A stretch of 64,000 bases of DNA from Saccharolobus caldissimus (GCF_020886315.1 NZ_AP025226.1:2320001-2384000); one strand, 5' to 3'. Counted from the stretch's first letter, positions 28,379-37,812 are shown. The notes: a model not told the origin generated them from the letters alone. Made by a program: numbers and translations.

Positions 28379-29470
28379 ATGGCTAACGGATTAATACCAC
28401 CTGCACCGCCGTTCCAATATCCAGTCTCATGGGGTCCAGACATGCCACCAGACCATCAAGCAGTATGGGCTTTAAAAGTAGCCTTAGCATACTTCTTCAT
28501 AGGCTTAGGAAGTATGATAATAGCTGTTACTGCGTTAAATGACTCTAGAATAGCAGTGACCGCTACTGGGAATGTTAATCCCTTAGACTCCATAAGAGAT
28601 GTATCTAAGTTTAAATTGTCCTTAGGTCTAACCTCTCTTATAGCGGTGATACTAGGACTCGTATTATTAGTATTAGATGCGGGTAAGCCAGCAACCGCAT
28701 GGGAGATAATAACATATGGGATAGAATATGGAAGGTGGGAAAGCTGGATGTTCTTAGGTACAATATTCCTTTCGGTACTAGTGCTCGTAACATTAATATA
28801 CATAGGAATATGGCTGGGAGGTATAAATAGGATATTTTCAAAACTTACTAGCTGGTATGTAGTTAAGGGAGGATTTTATTACTCTAGATACGTACTTATT
28901 GCGTTAGCATTAATTTTCGGAATTTTAGGAGCCAGTTATGGAGGTGTATTATTTAGTCTGACTAATATCGCTTTATGGAGAAATCCAATAATAGTAATAC
29001 TATTCCCAGTTAGTGGATTAAGCTCAGCAGCAGCAGTAGGCATGATACTTACATTCCTAATAAAAGACGTAAACGTGAGAGAATCAAATCTCATATTATG
29101 GTCAACTATAGATCTCTTCTCGGAAATAGGTGAGGCAATATTAACTGCTTTATTCTTGTATATAGGTATTTTAAATCCAGATTCTGCAATCTCTGTGCAG
29201 CAAGTTTTATACGGAAGGTATTCCGCATATTTCTGGACATTAGTAGTTACGTTAGGTTTAGCTATACCAATGCTACTAGAGATAGTTATGCATAAAATTA
29301 GTCCTTATAAGTATAAATATATCGTGCCGATAATTACAATTCTAGTATTAGTAGGCGCAGCCTCACTAAGATATTATGTGGTAATAGCGTCCGCATACTA
29401 TTATTCTCCCTTAAGTCCTTTCACTCCAATCCAATTACAGTTCCCTTGGGGTACTACATGGGGTGAGTGA
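28379..29470 (+). CDS. NrfD/PsrC-like membrane anchor of the molybdoenzyme
   Basis: A 363-residue quinone-binding membrane subunit with eight to nine helices, as in NrfD, PsrC and the SreC-type subunit of the Acidianus sulfur reductase. Helices start at residues 30, 74, 114, 158, 196, 234, 275 and 315. Arg/Glu/Tyr pairs in the loops (YGIEYGRWESWMFLG) fit the quinone site. It is the first gene of a five-gene unit, and its stop overlaps the start region of the catalytic subunit. Content equals sre (A-E) of A. ambivalens, but the order here is C-A-B-E-D. Confidence 0.85.
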   Translation: MANGLIPPAPPFQYPVSWGPDMPPDHQAVWALKVALAYFFIGLGSMIIAVTALNDSRIAVTATGNVNPLDSIRDVSKFKLSLGLTSLIAVILGLVLLVLDAGKPATAWEIITYGIEYGRWESWMFLGTIFLSVLVLVTLIYIGIWLGGINRIFSKLTSWYVVKGGFYYSRYVLIALALIFGILGASYGGVLFSLTNIALWRNPIIVILFPVSGLSSAAAVGMILTFLIKDVNVRESNLILWSTIDLFSEIGEAILTALFLYIGILNPDSAISVQQVLYGRYSAYFWTLVVTLGLAIPMLLEIVMHKISPYKYKYIVPIITILVLVGAASLRYYVVIASAYYYSPLSPFTPIQLQFPWGTTWGE

Positions 29471-29472
29471 AA

Positions 29473-32400
29473 ATGTTAGAATTAAATAGAAGGGATTTCC
29501 TTAAGTTATCTGGGTTAACTGCATTAGGTGCTAGTTTAGCGTATTTATCCACTAAAGGTTCCTTCATAAGCAGACTCTTCACCCAGGCTCAAATAGGAGA
29601 ACAAGAAGTATCGGAAAGTCAAGATGTAATAGCGTTTAGCACTTGTTACATGTGTCTAGGAAGGTGTACGATGCAATATCAGATAACTGCCAATAATTTG
29701 ATAAGATATGCTGGAGGTGACATTTACGGTAGGGTAAATAATGGCGCGACATGCCCTATAGGTCCTACAGCTGCTATGCATTATCTAAGCCCTGCCAGAA
29801 TGAAATATCCGCTTTTAAGACCTCCAACTGCACCTAGAGGGACTGGACAATTCATAAGAATAAGCTGGGAAGATTTATATGATATTTTACTTAATGGAGA
29901 TAATGCAGAATTCTTAAAGGAGAGAGGATGGAAATACGGATTTAAAGGACTAAAGCAGATATATGAATGCTGTCCAGAGAAGTTCGTATTTGTAACAGGT
30001 AGAGATCAATATAACCCAACCGAAAATAGGTATTTCGCAGCAATGTTCGGAACTCCTAACGAATATGAGCACGGAGGCTTCTGTGCAGCAAACGTTGCAA
30101 TAGGTGCAGCGTATGTAGCAGGATCTACTTATTGGGAATATGGATATTTTGATGATCACCACGCTAAGGTATTAATATTAGCTGGTGTAACTCAAGATCA
30201 CTTCCCAACCGGTTTTAGAAGAAGAATAACTATGATAAAGGAGAGAGGAGGTACTATAATACTATTCCAGCCAGACAGACAACCTAACTTAGGACCAATA
30301 TCTAATATATGGGTTCCAATAAAGCCAGCTCATGATGGGCTCTTAGTCAGCTCAATTATACATGAATTATTAAGATTACATAAAGAGGGTATGTCACAGT
30401 ATCCACCAACGCCTTATATAGACGAGGAATATTTGAGATGGTACACTAATGCACCGTTCCTTGTAATTACTAATCCTGATGGCACAATCGACCCTCCATC
30501 TTCACCTAATGTAGGGCTATTCGTAAGAGTTATTAATAAAAACGGAGAATGGACACCAGCAGTGATGGGCAGTGATGGAAATATATATGCATTTACAGAT
30601 ATTCCGTGGCAGAAAGGAGTATATCCAGTATTAGAGTATGAGGGAGATGTAACAGTACCAGTTAAACCCAATTCTAATCAAACAATTACATTGCACGTTA
30701 AAACAGCATTTAAACTTCTAGAAGAGCAATTCTTATCTGATGAGTATGCACCTCAAAATGTGGCGGAAAAAGTAGGATACCCAGCGGAAGAGATCACTAA
30801 ATTAGCTAAATTATTAGGAGATACTGCTATGAGAAGTCCAGTTATAATACCCGCTGAATGGGAAGATTACTTAGGTAGAAAGCATAGTGAGTTTATTGGA
30901 AGACCGGTTGCAACCTACATAATGAGGGGAATATCTGCTCACACAAACGGATTTAACACTGCTAGACTATTCATGTTATTAGAGGCTTTATTAGGAGCGA
31001 TTGACACTCCAGGTGGATATAGGGCTAAGTACCCATATCCGAGGCCAATTCCAGATGGAGATTTCTGGCCATCTTATGGAGCAGTCCCAGATCCTAGGGC
31101 TAGAATAACAGCAGCGGACGTTCAAAGCGGAGAAATTCCACCTACTGGACCTAATGGGGAAAGCTATGTAGGAACATTAGGAGGTATACTAATAAATGAG
31201 AGAGTATACAACGATGGTACTGTAGAAGTATTAAGTGTTAGCAAAGTTCACTATCCCACAGTAATTACATCTACAACTAATCCCTTTGTATACACTCCAG
31301 ATATGTTAGTCATTGATGAAAGAGGAAGACCACTATTAATAGATAGGGGCTACAGCTGGGAATTTCCGTTTGCACAGCATAGATCATATAATGTAACGAT
31401 GTGGGATGCAGGATTTCAATTCCCGTATAATGTAGAATTCCTATTATGGCATATAACTAATCCATATTGGGATAACAGCTACGATCTAGATAAGGATATA
31501 AGATTAGCATTAAAGCAGAACCCTGATGGAACATACGTAATACCGTTTATAGCTATTGTAGACACATTCTATGGCAATAGTGTGCCTTTTGCTGATTTAG
31601 TGCTTCCAGATACTACCTTCTTAGAGAGATATGGAGAGCATAGCACTCTTGATAGACCTATAACTACACCAGATGTGGTAGCAGATAATATTGAACATCC
31701 AATATTACCTCCATTGTTTGATGCTAGGCCATTCAGCGATGTGGAGATCGAAATAGGATATCTATTAGGATTATCGGCGTTTGTAAACCCAGACGGAAGT
31801 CCTAAATATCCTAATGGGTTTGGAGATTTCTTATGGAAATGGCAAATAGCTCCAGGAGTTGGAATGTTAATTGCAGGAAGAGGTAAGGATGGTACACAAT
31901 GTTGTAAAGGAGACCCCAACCCCAATCAAGTTAAATTATATACTTATCCAGGAAAAATACCCGCATATCAATACGGAGATCATAAAACCTATCCCGGTTT
32001 ACAAGAGTTCCCAGTAACTAATGGGGAATTACCTCCCAGTGTACCTAAGGGAGTACAGAAAATAGGTCACGCGCAAGGTGAATACGAATTACCGTTAAAT
32101 ATAAGGTATTATAGGCACGTTAATATGTATTATCTAAAATGGGCTCACAGCATGGGACTTATACCTTACGTTAAACCAATATTAGTTAACGTATATTCAG
32201 AGGTAATAGCTAGATTTAGACTAGCAGCTTACGGAATGTGGAAAGGATATAATGCATACTTCTACTACATGTATAAGAAAACTGGGAATCAACAATACTT
32301 ACAATTAGCGATACAGAATGCTAATGTACCTAATGACTCTTACGGTCAATATATAGCTAAGATAAAGAAGATCGCATTCTGGCCAATACCTAAATGGTAT

Positions 32401-33165
32401 CCTCCATTATCTTGGACAACTGACGGAAATAACCCAGACGAATATCCGTTATTAACTGAACATAGACATGTAACGCCTTGGTTCTATCACCATTGGGAGA
32501 ATCATAATCCATGGTTAAGGCCATTATTAAGATTTACCCCAGTATTCATGCATCCATCAGATTGTCAGAAATATGGGATCACAGACTTTGATTGGGTTGA
32601 AATAGAATCTTGGACCGGAGAAAAAGCTAGAGCCTTAGTAGTGTGTGATGAAACTACAAGACCAGGGGTAATATGGTACTGGAAGGCTAAAAATATTAGA
32701 CCTGGAACGCTAGCAATACCACCTAACAGTCCAGAAGCAACTATGTCAATAATGTTTAATGATATATATTCAATGGTGCTTCCACCGAGTCTTGGAGGAG
32801 CAGATCCGCAATCCTACAATAGTTTAGACTATGACGTTTTAATAGGCACTAAAGGACCTAATCCGGCATTACTTAATTACGATCCATTTACGGGTAAGAC
32901 CTCATGGGGCGATTTAAGAGTTAAAATAAGTAAAGTGTTAGGCAAAGGGAATTACACTGTAAGCTACGGACTCTCAGATCCTTACGTATTAGTACCAGCA
33001 AATGCTCCATATAATCCACCACCTAATCTGCCGTACCTACAGTATAATGCATATAAGACTCCAGAGGAAATGGGATTAAACTGGTATTTCGTTAACTCAA
33101 CGTATTATCAGTGGCAGCAACAAAAGCAGGTGATTAAACCCTTAAATCAACAGTCCTCAAGTTAA
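29473..33165 (+). CDS. Molybdopterin catalytic subunit, sulfur/polysulfide reductase-like, Tat-exported
   Basis: A 1230-residue member of the DMSO-reductase superfamily. The Tat signal is NRRDFLKLSG with Arg6-Arg7, followed by a hydrophobic stretch. The proximal [4Fe-4S] site is Cys58, Cys61, Cys65 and Cys94 (TCYMCLGRC and GATCPIG). EHGGFCAANV (Cys about 204) supplies the Mo ligand, as in polysulfide and thiosulfate reductases. The molybdopterin-binding C-terminal domain contains PLLRFTPVFMHP. Length is greater than PsrA/PhsA (about 750) and TtrA (about 1000). Tat export and the anchor put it on the outer face. Substrate could be sulfur, polysulfide, tetrathionate or another compound. I chose ATG 29473, spaced from GGTGA; GTG 29467 also fits. 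Confidence 0.88.
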   Translation: MLELNRRDFLKLSGLTALGASLAYLSTKGSFISRLFTQAQIGEQEVSESQDVIAFSTCYMCLGRCTMQYQITANNLIRYAGGDIYGRVNNGATCPIGPTAAMHYLSPARMKYPLLRPPTAPRGTGQFIRISWEDLYDILLNGDNAEFLKERGWKYGFKGLKQIYECCPEKFVFVTGRDQYNPTENRYFAAMFGTPNEYEHGGFCAANVAIGAAYVAGSTYWEYGYFDDHHAKVLILAGVTQDHFPTGFRRRITMIKERGGTIILFQPDRQPNLGPISNIWVPIKPAHDGLLVSSIIHELLRLHKEGMSQYPPTPYIDEEYLRWYTNAPFLVITNPDGTIDPPSSPNVGLFVRVINKNGEWTPAVMGSDGNIYAFTDIPWQKGVYPVLEYEGDVTVPVKPNSNQTITLHVKTAFKLLEEQFLSDEYAPQNVAEKVGYPAEEITKLAKLLGDTAMRSPVIIPAEWEDYLGRKHSEFIGRPVATYIMRGISAHTNGFNTARLFMLLEALLGAIDTPGGYRAKYPYPRPIPDGDFWPSYGAVPDPRARITAADVQSGEIPPTGPNGESYVGTLGGILINERVYNDGTVEVLSVSKVHYPTVITSTTNPFVYTPDMLVIDERGRPLLIDRGYSWEFPFAQHRSYNVTMWDAGFQFPYNVEFLLWHITNPYWDNSYDLDKDIRLALKQNPDGTYVIPFIAIVDTFYGNSVPFADLVLPDTTFLERYGEHSTLDRPITTPDVVADNIEHPILPPLFDARPFSDVEIEIGYLLGLSAFVNPDGSPKYPNGFGDFLWKWQIAPGVGMLIAGRGKDGTQCCKGDPNPNQVKLYTYPGKIPAYQYGDHKTYPGLQEFPVTNGELPPSVPKGVQKIGHAQGEYELPLNIRYYRHVNMYYLKWAHSMGLIPYVKPILVNVYSEVIARFRLAAYGMWKGYNAYFYYMYKKTGNQQYLQLAIQNANVPNDSYGQYIAKIKKIAFWPIPKWYPPLSWTTDGNNPDEYPLLTEHRHVTPWFYHHWENHNPWLRPLLRFTPVFMHPSDCQKYGITDFDWVEIESWTGEKARALVVCDETTRPGVIWYWKAKNIRPGTLAIPPNSPEATMSIMFNDIYSMVLPPSLGGADPQSYNSLDYDVLIGTKGPNPALLNYDPFTGKTSWGDLRVKISKVLGKGNYTVSYGLSDPYVLVPANAPYNPPPNLPYLQYNAYKTPEEMGLNWYFVNSTYYQWQQQKQVIKPLNQQSSS

Positions 33166-33203
33166 TCCTTTTTTTATTTTTCATGAATATGAGGTGATTT
33201 CAT

Positions 33204-34013
33204 ATGTCCACTCCTAAACCCTTACATAAACTCGTGATAATAACCGATTTAAATAAATGTTTCGGTTGTAATGCATGTCAATTAAATTGTAAATCATGGC
33301 ATACTAGCTCGATATTCGGACCGCTAACGGACTTAGACCCTTGGGGAGCAGAACCTTTTTCATTATATTTAATGAGAGTCATAAGAATTGAGCAAGGTAA
33401 ATATCCTAACGTAAGGACAATACCAATACCTATAAGTTGTTTCCATTGCGAAGATCCACCATGTGTAAAAGTTTGTCCAACAGGAGCTATATATAAAAGA
33501 AGAGTAGATGGTGTTGTTGTAATAGATTATAATATTTGTCAAGGATTCAGATATTGCATTAACGCGTGTCCATATGGAAATATAGATTACGATCCAATTG
33601 AAGGCGTGAGTAAGAAGTGTGTATTATGTGTGGATAGACTTTACGATGAAAACTTACCAGAATATGAGAGAATTCCCGCATGCGTTAGAGGATGTCCAGC
33701 GGGTGCTAGAGTGTTTGGTGACTTAAGCGATCCTAACAGTGAAGTAAGCAGAATAGTTTCTGAATATGGAGGATTCGTACTTGGTGAACAATATGGTACT
33801 AAACCAGAGGAGGAGTATTTACCAATAAGAGGACCATCTAAAGGACCATTTTCAAATGAGGCTGAACTACCATTAGAAGAGAGGTTTGCAGAGAGAACTG
33901 GAGCTATAGATAATGCCCCAGCTAATGTCCTTAAAGATGCGCAAAAACTAGGTTTAACTGCAGAGGACTTAAGGACTTATAAGAGGAACGAGAAGAACGT
34001 TTTACCGTTGTGA
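33204..34013 (+). CDS. Four-cluster Fe-S subunit of the molybdoenzyme (one Cys replaced by Phe)
   Basis: A 269-residue electron-transfer subunit of DmsB/NrfC/PsrB type. Cys sets: 19-22-25-29 (CFGCNACQLNCK), 79-82-87-91 (CFHCEDPPCVKVCP), 112-118-122 (CQGFRYCINACPYG) and 139-142-160-164. In the third set the second ligand position holds Phe115 instead of Cys, so that cluster probably is [3Fe-4S], as the Trp in NarH does. A perfect GAGGTGATT ribosome site lies about nine bases upstream of ATG 33204. It passes electrons between the Mo subunit and the NrfD anchor. Confidence 0.9.
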   Translation: MSTPKPLHKLVIITDLNKCFGCNACQLNCKSWHTSSIFGPLTDLDPWGAEPFSLYLMRVIRIEQGKYPNVRTIPIPISCFHCEDPPCVKVCPTGAIYKRRVDGVVVIDYNICQGFRYCINACPYGNIDYDPIEGVSKKCVLCVDRLYDENLPEYERIPACVRGCPAGARVFGDLSDPNSEVSRIVSEYGGFVLGEQYGTKPEEEYLPIRGPSKGPFSNEAELPLEERFAERTGAIDNAPANVLKDAQKLGLTAEDLRTYKRNEKNVLPL

Positions 34014-34018
34014 TCAAA

Positions 34019-34624
34019 ATGGAAGAGGTTAATATTAAAGACACACTTTCCTTTTTTAAATATATACTCTTAGATTTTCTTTCTCAAGCATTTCATTATC
34101 CATATAAATTAAAGGATATTAAAGATCTCCAAAATAGGGCAAGGCAAGTAGAAGAGATCGTTAGATATCTTTGCGATGAGAAACTTTTCGAGAAATTTGA
34201 GAGATTTAAAAACTTTATAGATTCAATAAATGATATTAATAAATTAACTGAAATAGAAATTCAATTTGTTGAATTAGATAAACCATATAATGTAAATCTC
34301 TCTTTATATGAATCGATAAATAGGTTTGGTTATTACGATTTAGTAACTGTAAATGAGATAAGGGGGCTTTATAATGCAGTGGGTATAGATCCTCAGGAAG
34401 AGCCTGATCTACTTTCAACGGAATTAGGATTTTTAGCCTTTCTTTATTTTGCTAAGGCTACGGGTAATGATACCTCATCTGTAATATCAACTTTTCTTAA
34501 TAAGCACGTAAATAAGTGGGTCCCTAGGTTAGCTGAAGGTCTAGCTAAGAGTAATTATCAGTATTTTTCTATCTTAGGTGAATTATTAAGGGAAACCTTG
34601 AGGTGTATCGGAAATGAAGGTTAA
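34019..34624 (+). CDS. TorD/NarJ-type molybdoenzyme chaperone
   Basis: A 201-residue all-helical cytoplasmic protein with the family signs FKYILLDFLSQAFHYP near the start and a central EEPDLLSTELGFLAFLYFAKA, comparable to the hydrophobic groove segment of TorD/DmsD. It binds the Tat signal of the catalytic subunit and holds it until cofactor insertion. ATG 34019 or GTG 34010 are both possible. Its end overlaps the next gene by 11 bases. The set corresponds to SreE of A. ambivalens. Confidence 0.8.
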   Translation: MEEVNIKDTLSFFKYILLDFLSQAFHYPYKLKDIKDLQNRARQVEEIVRYLCDEKLFEKFERFKNFIDSINDINKLTEIEIQFVELDKPYNVNLSLYESINRFGYYDLVTVNEIRGLYNAVGIDPQEEPDLLSTELGFLAFLYFAKATGNDTSSVISTFLNKHVNKWVPRLAEGLAKSNYQYFSILGELLRETLRCIGNEG

Positions 34625-35867
34625 ATTATTTAAAATAAAAAACGAGGACGAATTTGTAAGCAAATTATTAGAAACCTGGCCTGCTTATATACCTAAGCCA
34701 AAAGTTGAGATTATAAATGATATAACTTGCGATGAAGAACCTTTTATAATAGTTTCAGAAAAAGAAGTTAAAGTTAATGACTGTGCAGGCTTATGGGCTA
34801 GGCCAGATCCTCAAGATATTGTAATTAAGGCTATCGAGCTAAATTACGCCATAACTGAGAAAAGCATTACAAGAAGAACCTTTATAACTGGAAGACAAGT
34901 TGAGAGATTTATAAGATTACCTAAAGTTAACGAATCTTGTTTAGCTCCTTTTGGTTGTTCTCAATGTGTATTCTCATGTCCCTCAAATGCAATATCTGTA
35001 ATAGAGGGTAAGGTTAAGATAGATGAAAATAAATGCACTTATTGTGGCCTTTGTTCTGCTTCATGCCCCATAGGTGCAATTAGCCTAGCTTATCCCACAT
35101 GGAACTCTATTACGTTAATGACGAAAGTTATCAAAAAAGGGAAAATAACCGTGAGTTGCGACGCGTCAAAAGCTGACTTACTAGTTCCATGCCTTGGAGT
35201 ATTGGGACCAGAAGAGATTTACTCACTTTACTCCTTTTACGATTTAGATTTAATATGCCCTAATGAGAATTGCGTCAATAGAAAAGCAGCCCTTAACGCC
35301 ATAAATATATTTAATGAAGTTAAGGAGAAAATGAAGATTAAACCCTCTACTTATTTGACCGGAGTTAAGAGAGCTGATTATACGAGGGTTATATCCTCAG
35401 CTAACATCTCTGGGAAGTCCTCTTTTGATATTCACGCATATAGAGTTATTATGACTGAGGATTGTACTCTCTGCGGAGTTTGCGTAAGGAAGTGTCCAAC
35501 TAAAGCTTTCAATTTTTCTATTAAAGATAGCAAATTAATGATAAACTTTAACCCATCTAAATGTGTGGGCTGTAATGCATGTGTTAGTTTATGTGAGGAA
35601 GACGCTATAATAGTAACTAGGGAATATGATTACAGTAGTCTACATGAAGGCTATTCATACGTTACAGCAGAAGATGAAATAGTTAAGTGTAAAAGATGCG
35701 GAAAACCATTTGATAATAAAAAGAAAATCTTAAGAGTAGCGTCAATTCTTAATGTAAATCCAGAAGATTTAGAATACTGTAATGAATGTAAGCAAGTAAT
35801 CACTGCAGAACGTATACTTAAGACTTGGAAAGATAAATTTGGAGACGTTAGAAGGGGGTACAAGTAG
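34614..35867 (+). CDS. Polyferredoxin with C-terminal zinc ribbon
   Basis: A 417-residue soluble Fe-S protein. Two N-terminal [4Fe-4S] motifs are CSQCVFSCPSNAI and CTYCGLCSASCPIG (about 118-155); two more, CTLCGVCVRKCPTKA and CVGCNACVSLCEED, lie about 290-335. A final CKRCGKPF...CNECKQV is a zinc ribbon. Between them is a Cys-rich middle (ADLLVPCLGVLGPEEI, CPNENCVNRK) reminiscent of the MvhD-like domain of heterodisulfide-reductase partners. It probably links the cytoplasmic ferredoxin pool with the operon. It is the last gene of the unit; a separate promoter follows. Confidence 0.85.
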   Translation: MKVKLFKIKNEDEFVSKLLETWPAYIPKPKVEIINDITCDEEPFIIVSEKEVKVNDCAGLWARPDPQDIVIKAIELNYAITEKSITRRTFITGRQVERFIRLPKVNESCLAPFGCSQCVFSCPSNAISVIEGKVKIDENKCTYCGLCSASCPIGAISLAYPTWNSITLMTKVIKKGKITVSCDASKADLLVPCLGVLGPEEIYSLYSFYDLDLICPNENCVNRKAALNAINIFNEVKEKMKIKPSTYLTGVKRADYTRVISSANISGKSSFDIHAYRVIMTEDCTLCGVCVRKCPTKAFNFSIKDSKLMINFNPSKCVGCNACVSLCEEDAIIVTREYDYSSLHEGYSYVTAEDEIVKCKRCGKPFDNKKKILRVASILNVNPEDLEYCNECKQVITAERILKTWKDKFGDVRRGYK

Positions 35868-35982
35868 ATAGAATTTTTAAATAAATAATTTTTCATTACT
35901 AAATTTGATCTATTTTCATTTCAGATATATTAAAGTAAAGCTTATATAATTGTATTACGTAAATATACATAGAGTGATTCAT

Positions 35983-36216
35983 TTGAAAATATACAAGACC
36001 CTCGACTATACTGGAGTTACAAGCTGCGACAATGCAATAGGGGAAATATTTTCGTCTTTAGAGGATTTAAAGAACGATGAAGTGTTACAGGTGATTCTTG
36101 ATGCTGATTGGAAGTTTAAGGAGTTAAAGGAATTTATTTCCAAAACTAAATATAAAATTCTCGATGTAAAAAAGGAGGGAGAAAAATATATAATTATTAT
36201 AGGTGGTAAATCGTGA
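35983..36216 (+). CDS. TusA-like protein lacking the CPxP motif
   Basis: A 77-residue protein whose pattern follows TusA: LDYTGVTSCDNAIGEI at the N-terminus, then LKNDEVLQVILDADWKF, then YKILDVKKEGEKYIIIIGG. The motif position CPGP of TusA is SCDN here, so only the Cys is kept and both prolines are gone. Function as a sulfur carrier is therefore uncertain. TTG 35983 is preferred, after GAGTGATTC; TTG 35950 would add eleven residues that do not match the fold. GCTTATATAATTG (about 35940) is a TATA box, so the gene starts its own operon with the next two genes. Confidence 0.75.
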   Translation: MKIYKTLDYTGVTSCDNAIGEIFSSLEDLKNDEVLQVILDADWKFKELKEFISKTKYKILDVKKEGEKYIIIIGGKS

Positions 36217-37355
36217 AGAAGATTTTAATTTTAGGAGGCGGAATAGGAGGTACAATAGTAGCTAACAAATTAGCTAGGAAGTTACTAAACGAAATAATTA
36301 AAGGAAACGTAGAGATTAAGGTACTGGATAAGAAGGACTATCACGTTTATCAACCCTCACAATTATTAGTAGCTTTAGGTTTAGAGGATTACGACCAACT
36401 TATGAGAAGTGAGAGAGTACTTTTAGAGCCCAGAATTAAATTCCTTAGCGGTAATAAGGGGAACGTAATTAAGATAGACTTACCAAATCATAGGGTAATA
36501 ACTGAAGATGGGAATATTCACGAATATGATTACCTAATCATTTCCACAGGCTCACATTTAGCATGGGACGAGATTAAAGGTTATAGGGAAAAGGCCCTTT
36601 CAGTATGGGATCTAAATGATGTATTAAAAATAAGAGAATCTTTAGAGAAATTTAAGGGAGGAACTATAGTAATTAACGTTTCAAGGCTTCCCATAAAATG
36701 TCCAGTAGCACCAGTAGAATTAACATTAATGGTAAACGATTTTCTTAAGCAAAGAGGAATTAGGGAGAAAAGCAGAATAGTTTATACCTATCCTGCTCCA
36801 AGTGTTTTTGGAATAAAGCAAGCTAATGATATGTTTTTGGAAATGTTTAAGGAAAGAGGAATAGAGGTAATTAGTCCCTTTATAGTAGATTATATAGAGG
36901 GGGATAGTATAGTTTCTCAAGACGGCGAAAGGATAAAGTTCGACTTATTACTGGGCGTTCCTCCTCATAAAGGTGTTGAAGTTTTGAAAGAAATCGGAGA
37001 TAGGAGAAATTGGGTAAGTGTTGACAAATATACTCTTAACGTAAAAGGTTACGATAACGTCTATGCTATAGGTGATACCACGGATTTGCCTATATCCAAA
37101 GCAGGTTCTGTAGCAGATTTTCAAAGTGGTCCGGTTTCAGAAAACATAGTTCACGATATACTGGGTATGGGGAGTAAGGTATTTTACGATGGATCTGTTT
37201 TCTGTTTCTGTGTAGGAGGGATAGGCACTTCAAGCTATATAAGATATAACTACAATTTTGTTTTACCCGTTCCTAAACCTACTACCACAATCTGGTGGAT
37301 GAAACTCATGTATAATCGTATGTATTGGAGTTTAACTGCAAGGGCGGTGATATAA
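36213..37355 (+). CDS. Sulfide:quinone oxidoreductase-like flavoprotein
   Basis: A 380-residue FAD protein of the SQR family. The Rossmann motif ILGGGIGGTIVANKL binds FAD at residues 6-20, and YAIGDTTDLPISKAGSV is the second FAD-binding segment. Redox Cys are Cys163 (IKCPVAPVE) and Cys331/Cys333 (FCFCVGG). The C-terminal amphipathic part (TTTIWWMKLMYNRMYW) fits membrane attachment. It would oxidise sulfide and reduce quinone. The third Cys of classical SQR is not seen, so polysulfide or another persulfide may be the product. Starts at GTG 36213 (AGGTGG upstream), with a 4-base overlap to the previous gene. Confidence 0.85.
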   Translation: MKKILILGGGIGGTIVANKLARKLLNEIIKGNVEIKVLDKKDYHVYQPSQLLVALGLEDYDQLMRSERVLLEPRIKFLSGNKGNVIKIDLPNHRVITEDGNIHEYDYLIISTGSHLAWDEIKGYREKALSVWDLNDVLKIRESLEKFKGGTIVINVSRLPIKCPVAPVELTLMVNDFLKQRGIREKSRIVYTYPAPSVFGIKQANDMFLEMFKERGIEVISPFIVDYIEGDSIVSQDGERIKFDLLLGVPPHKGVEVLKEIGDRRNWVSVDKYTLNVKGYDNVYAIGDTTDLPISKAGSVADFQSGPVSENIVHDILGMGSKVFYDGSVFCFCVGGIGTSSYIRYNYNFVLPVPKPTTTIWWMKLMYNRMYWSLTARAVI

Positions 37356-37356
37356 A

Positions 37357-37734
37357 ATGACTAATTTAAATGAAATAGTTAAAAATTTAGAGGAAGATAA
37401 GGTAATAGAAAGCTTAGCCGAGTACGCTTATATCTTAAAAATGATCAAGGACATCTGGCTTAATGATGAGGTAATAAAGGATATAGGCTCGTTAATTGAT
37501 TCAATACTCACGTTAGTCCCAATATTACAGAAGCTATCTCAGTTCCTCTCTGACCCTACGGTAAGTAAGGTTATAGAAACGATTACTAGTGAGGAAACTA
37601 TAAAAATAATTCAAAATCCAGAGAAAATGAGCCTCGGAAAGTTAATTTTAGAGTTTAGAAATGAGAACTTTCAAAGAGGATTAGGAATGATAATTAAACT
37701 CATTGAGAAAATTGGGGAAATATCCAAAGGTTAA
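37357..37734 (+). CDS. DUF1641 protein
   Basis: A 125-residue helical soluble protein with SLIDSILTLVPILQKLSQF and SLGKLILEFRNENFQRGLGMI, signatures of DUF1641. This family is often found next to SQR or formate dehydrogenase genes and may help assembly or membrane attachment. The ATG follows one base after the SQR-like stop, with GGCGGTGATA as ribosome site, so it is in the same operon. Confidence 0.8.
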   Translation: MTNLNEIVKNLEEDKVIESLAEYAYILKMIKDIWLNDEVIKDIGSLIDSILTLVPILQKLSQFLSDPTVSKVIETITSEETIKIIQNPEKMSLGKLILEFRNENFQRGLGMIIKLIEKIGEISKG

Positions 37735-37812
37735 AGGATTTTTTAAATAAATATAGCTCTTATCTATATAATTTGTCTAAATTTAGTTCTTGGCTAAATT
37801 ATTTGTTTTTGT

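Noticed and set aside
28379-35867. Naming the operon sreCABED outright
   Set aside because: Content fits, but order, size of the catalytic subunit and the Phe-substituted cluster leave the substrate open, so no symbols were given.
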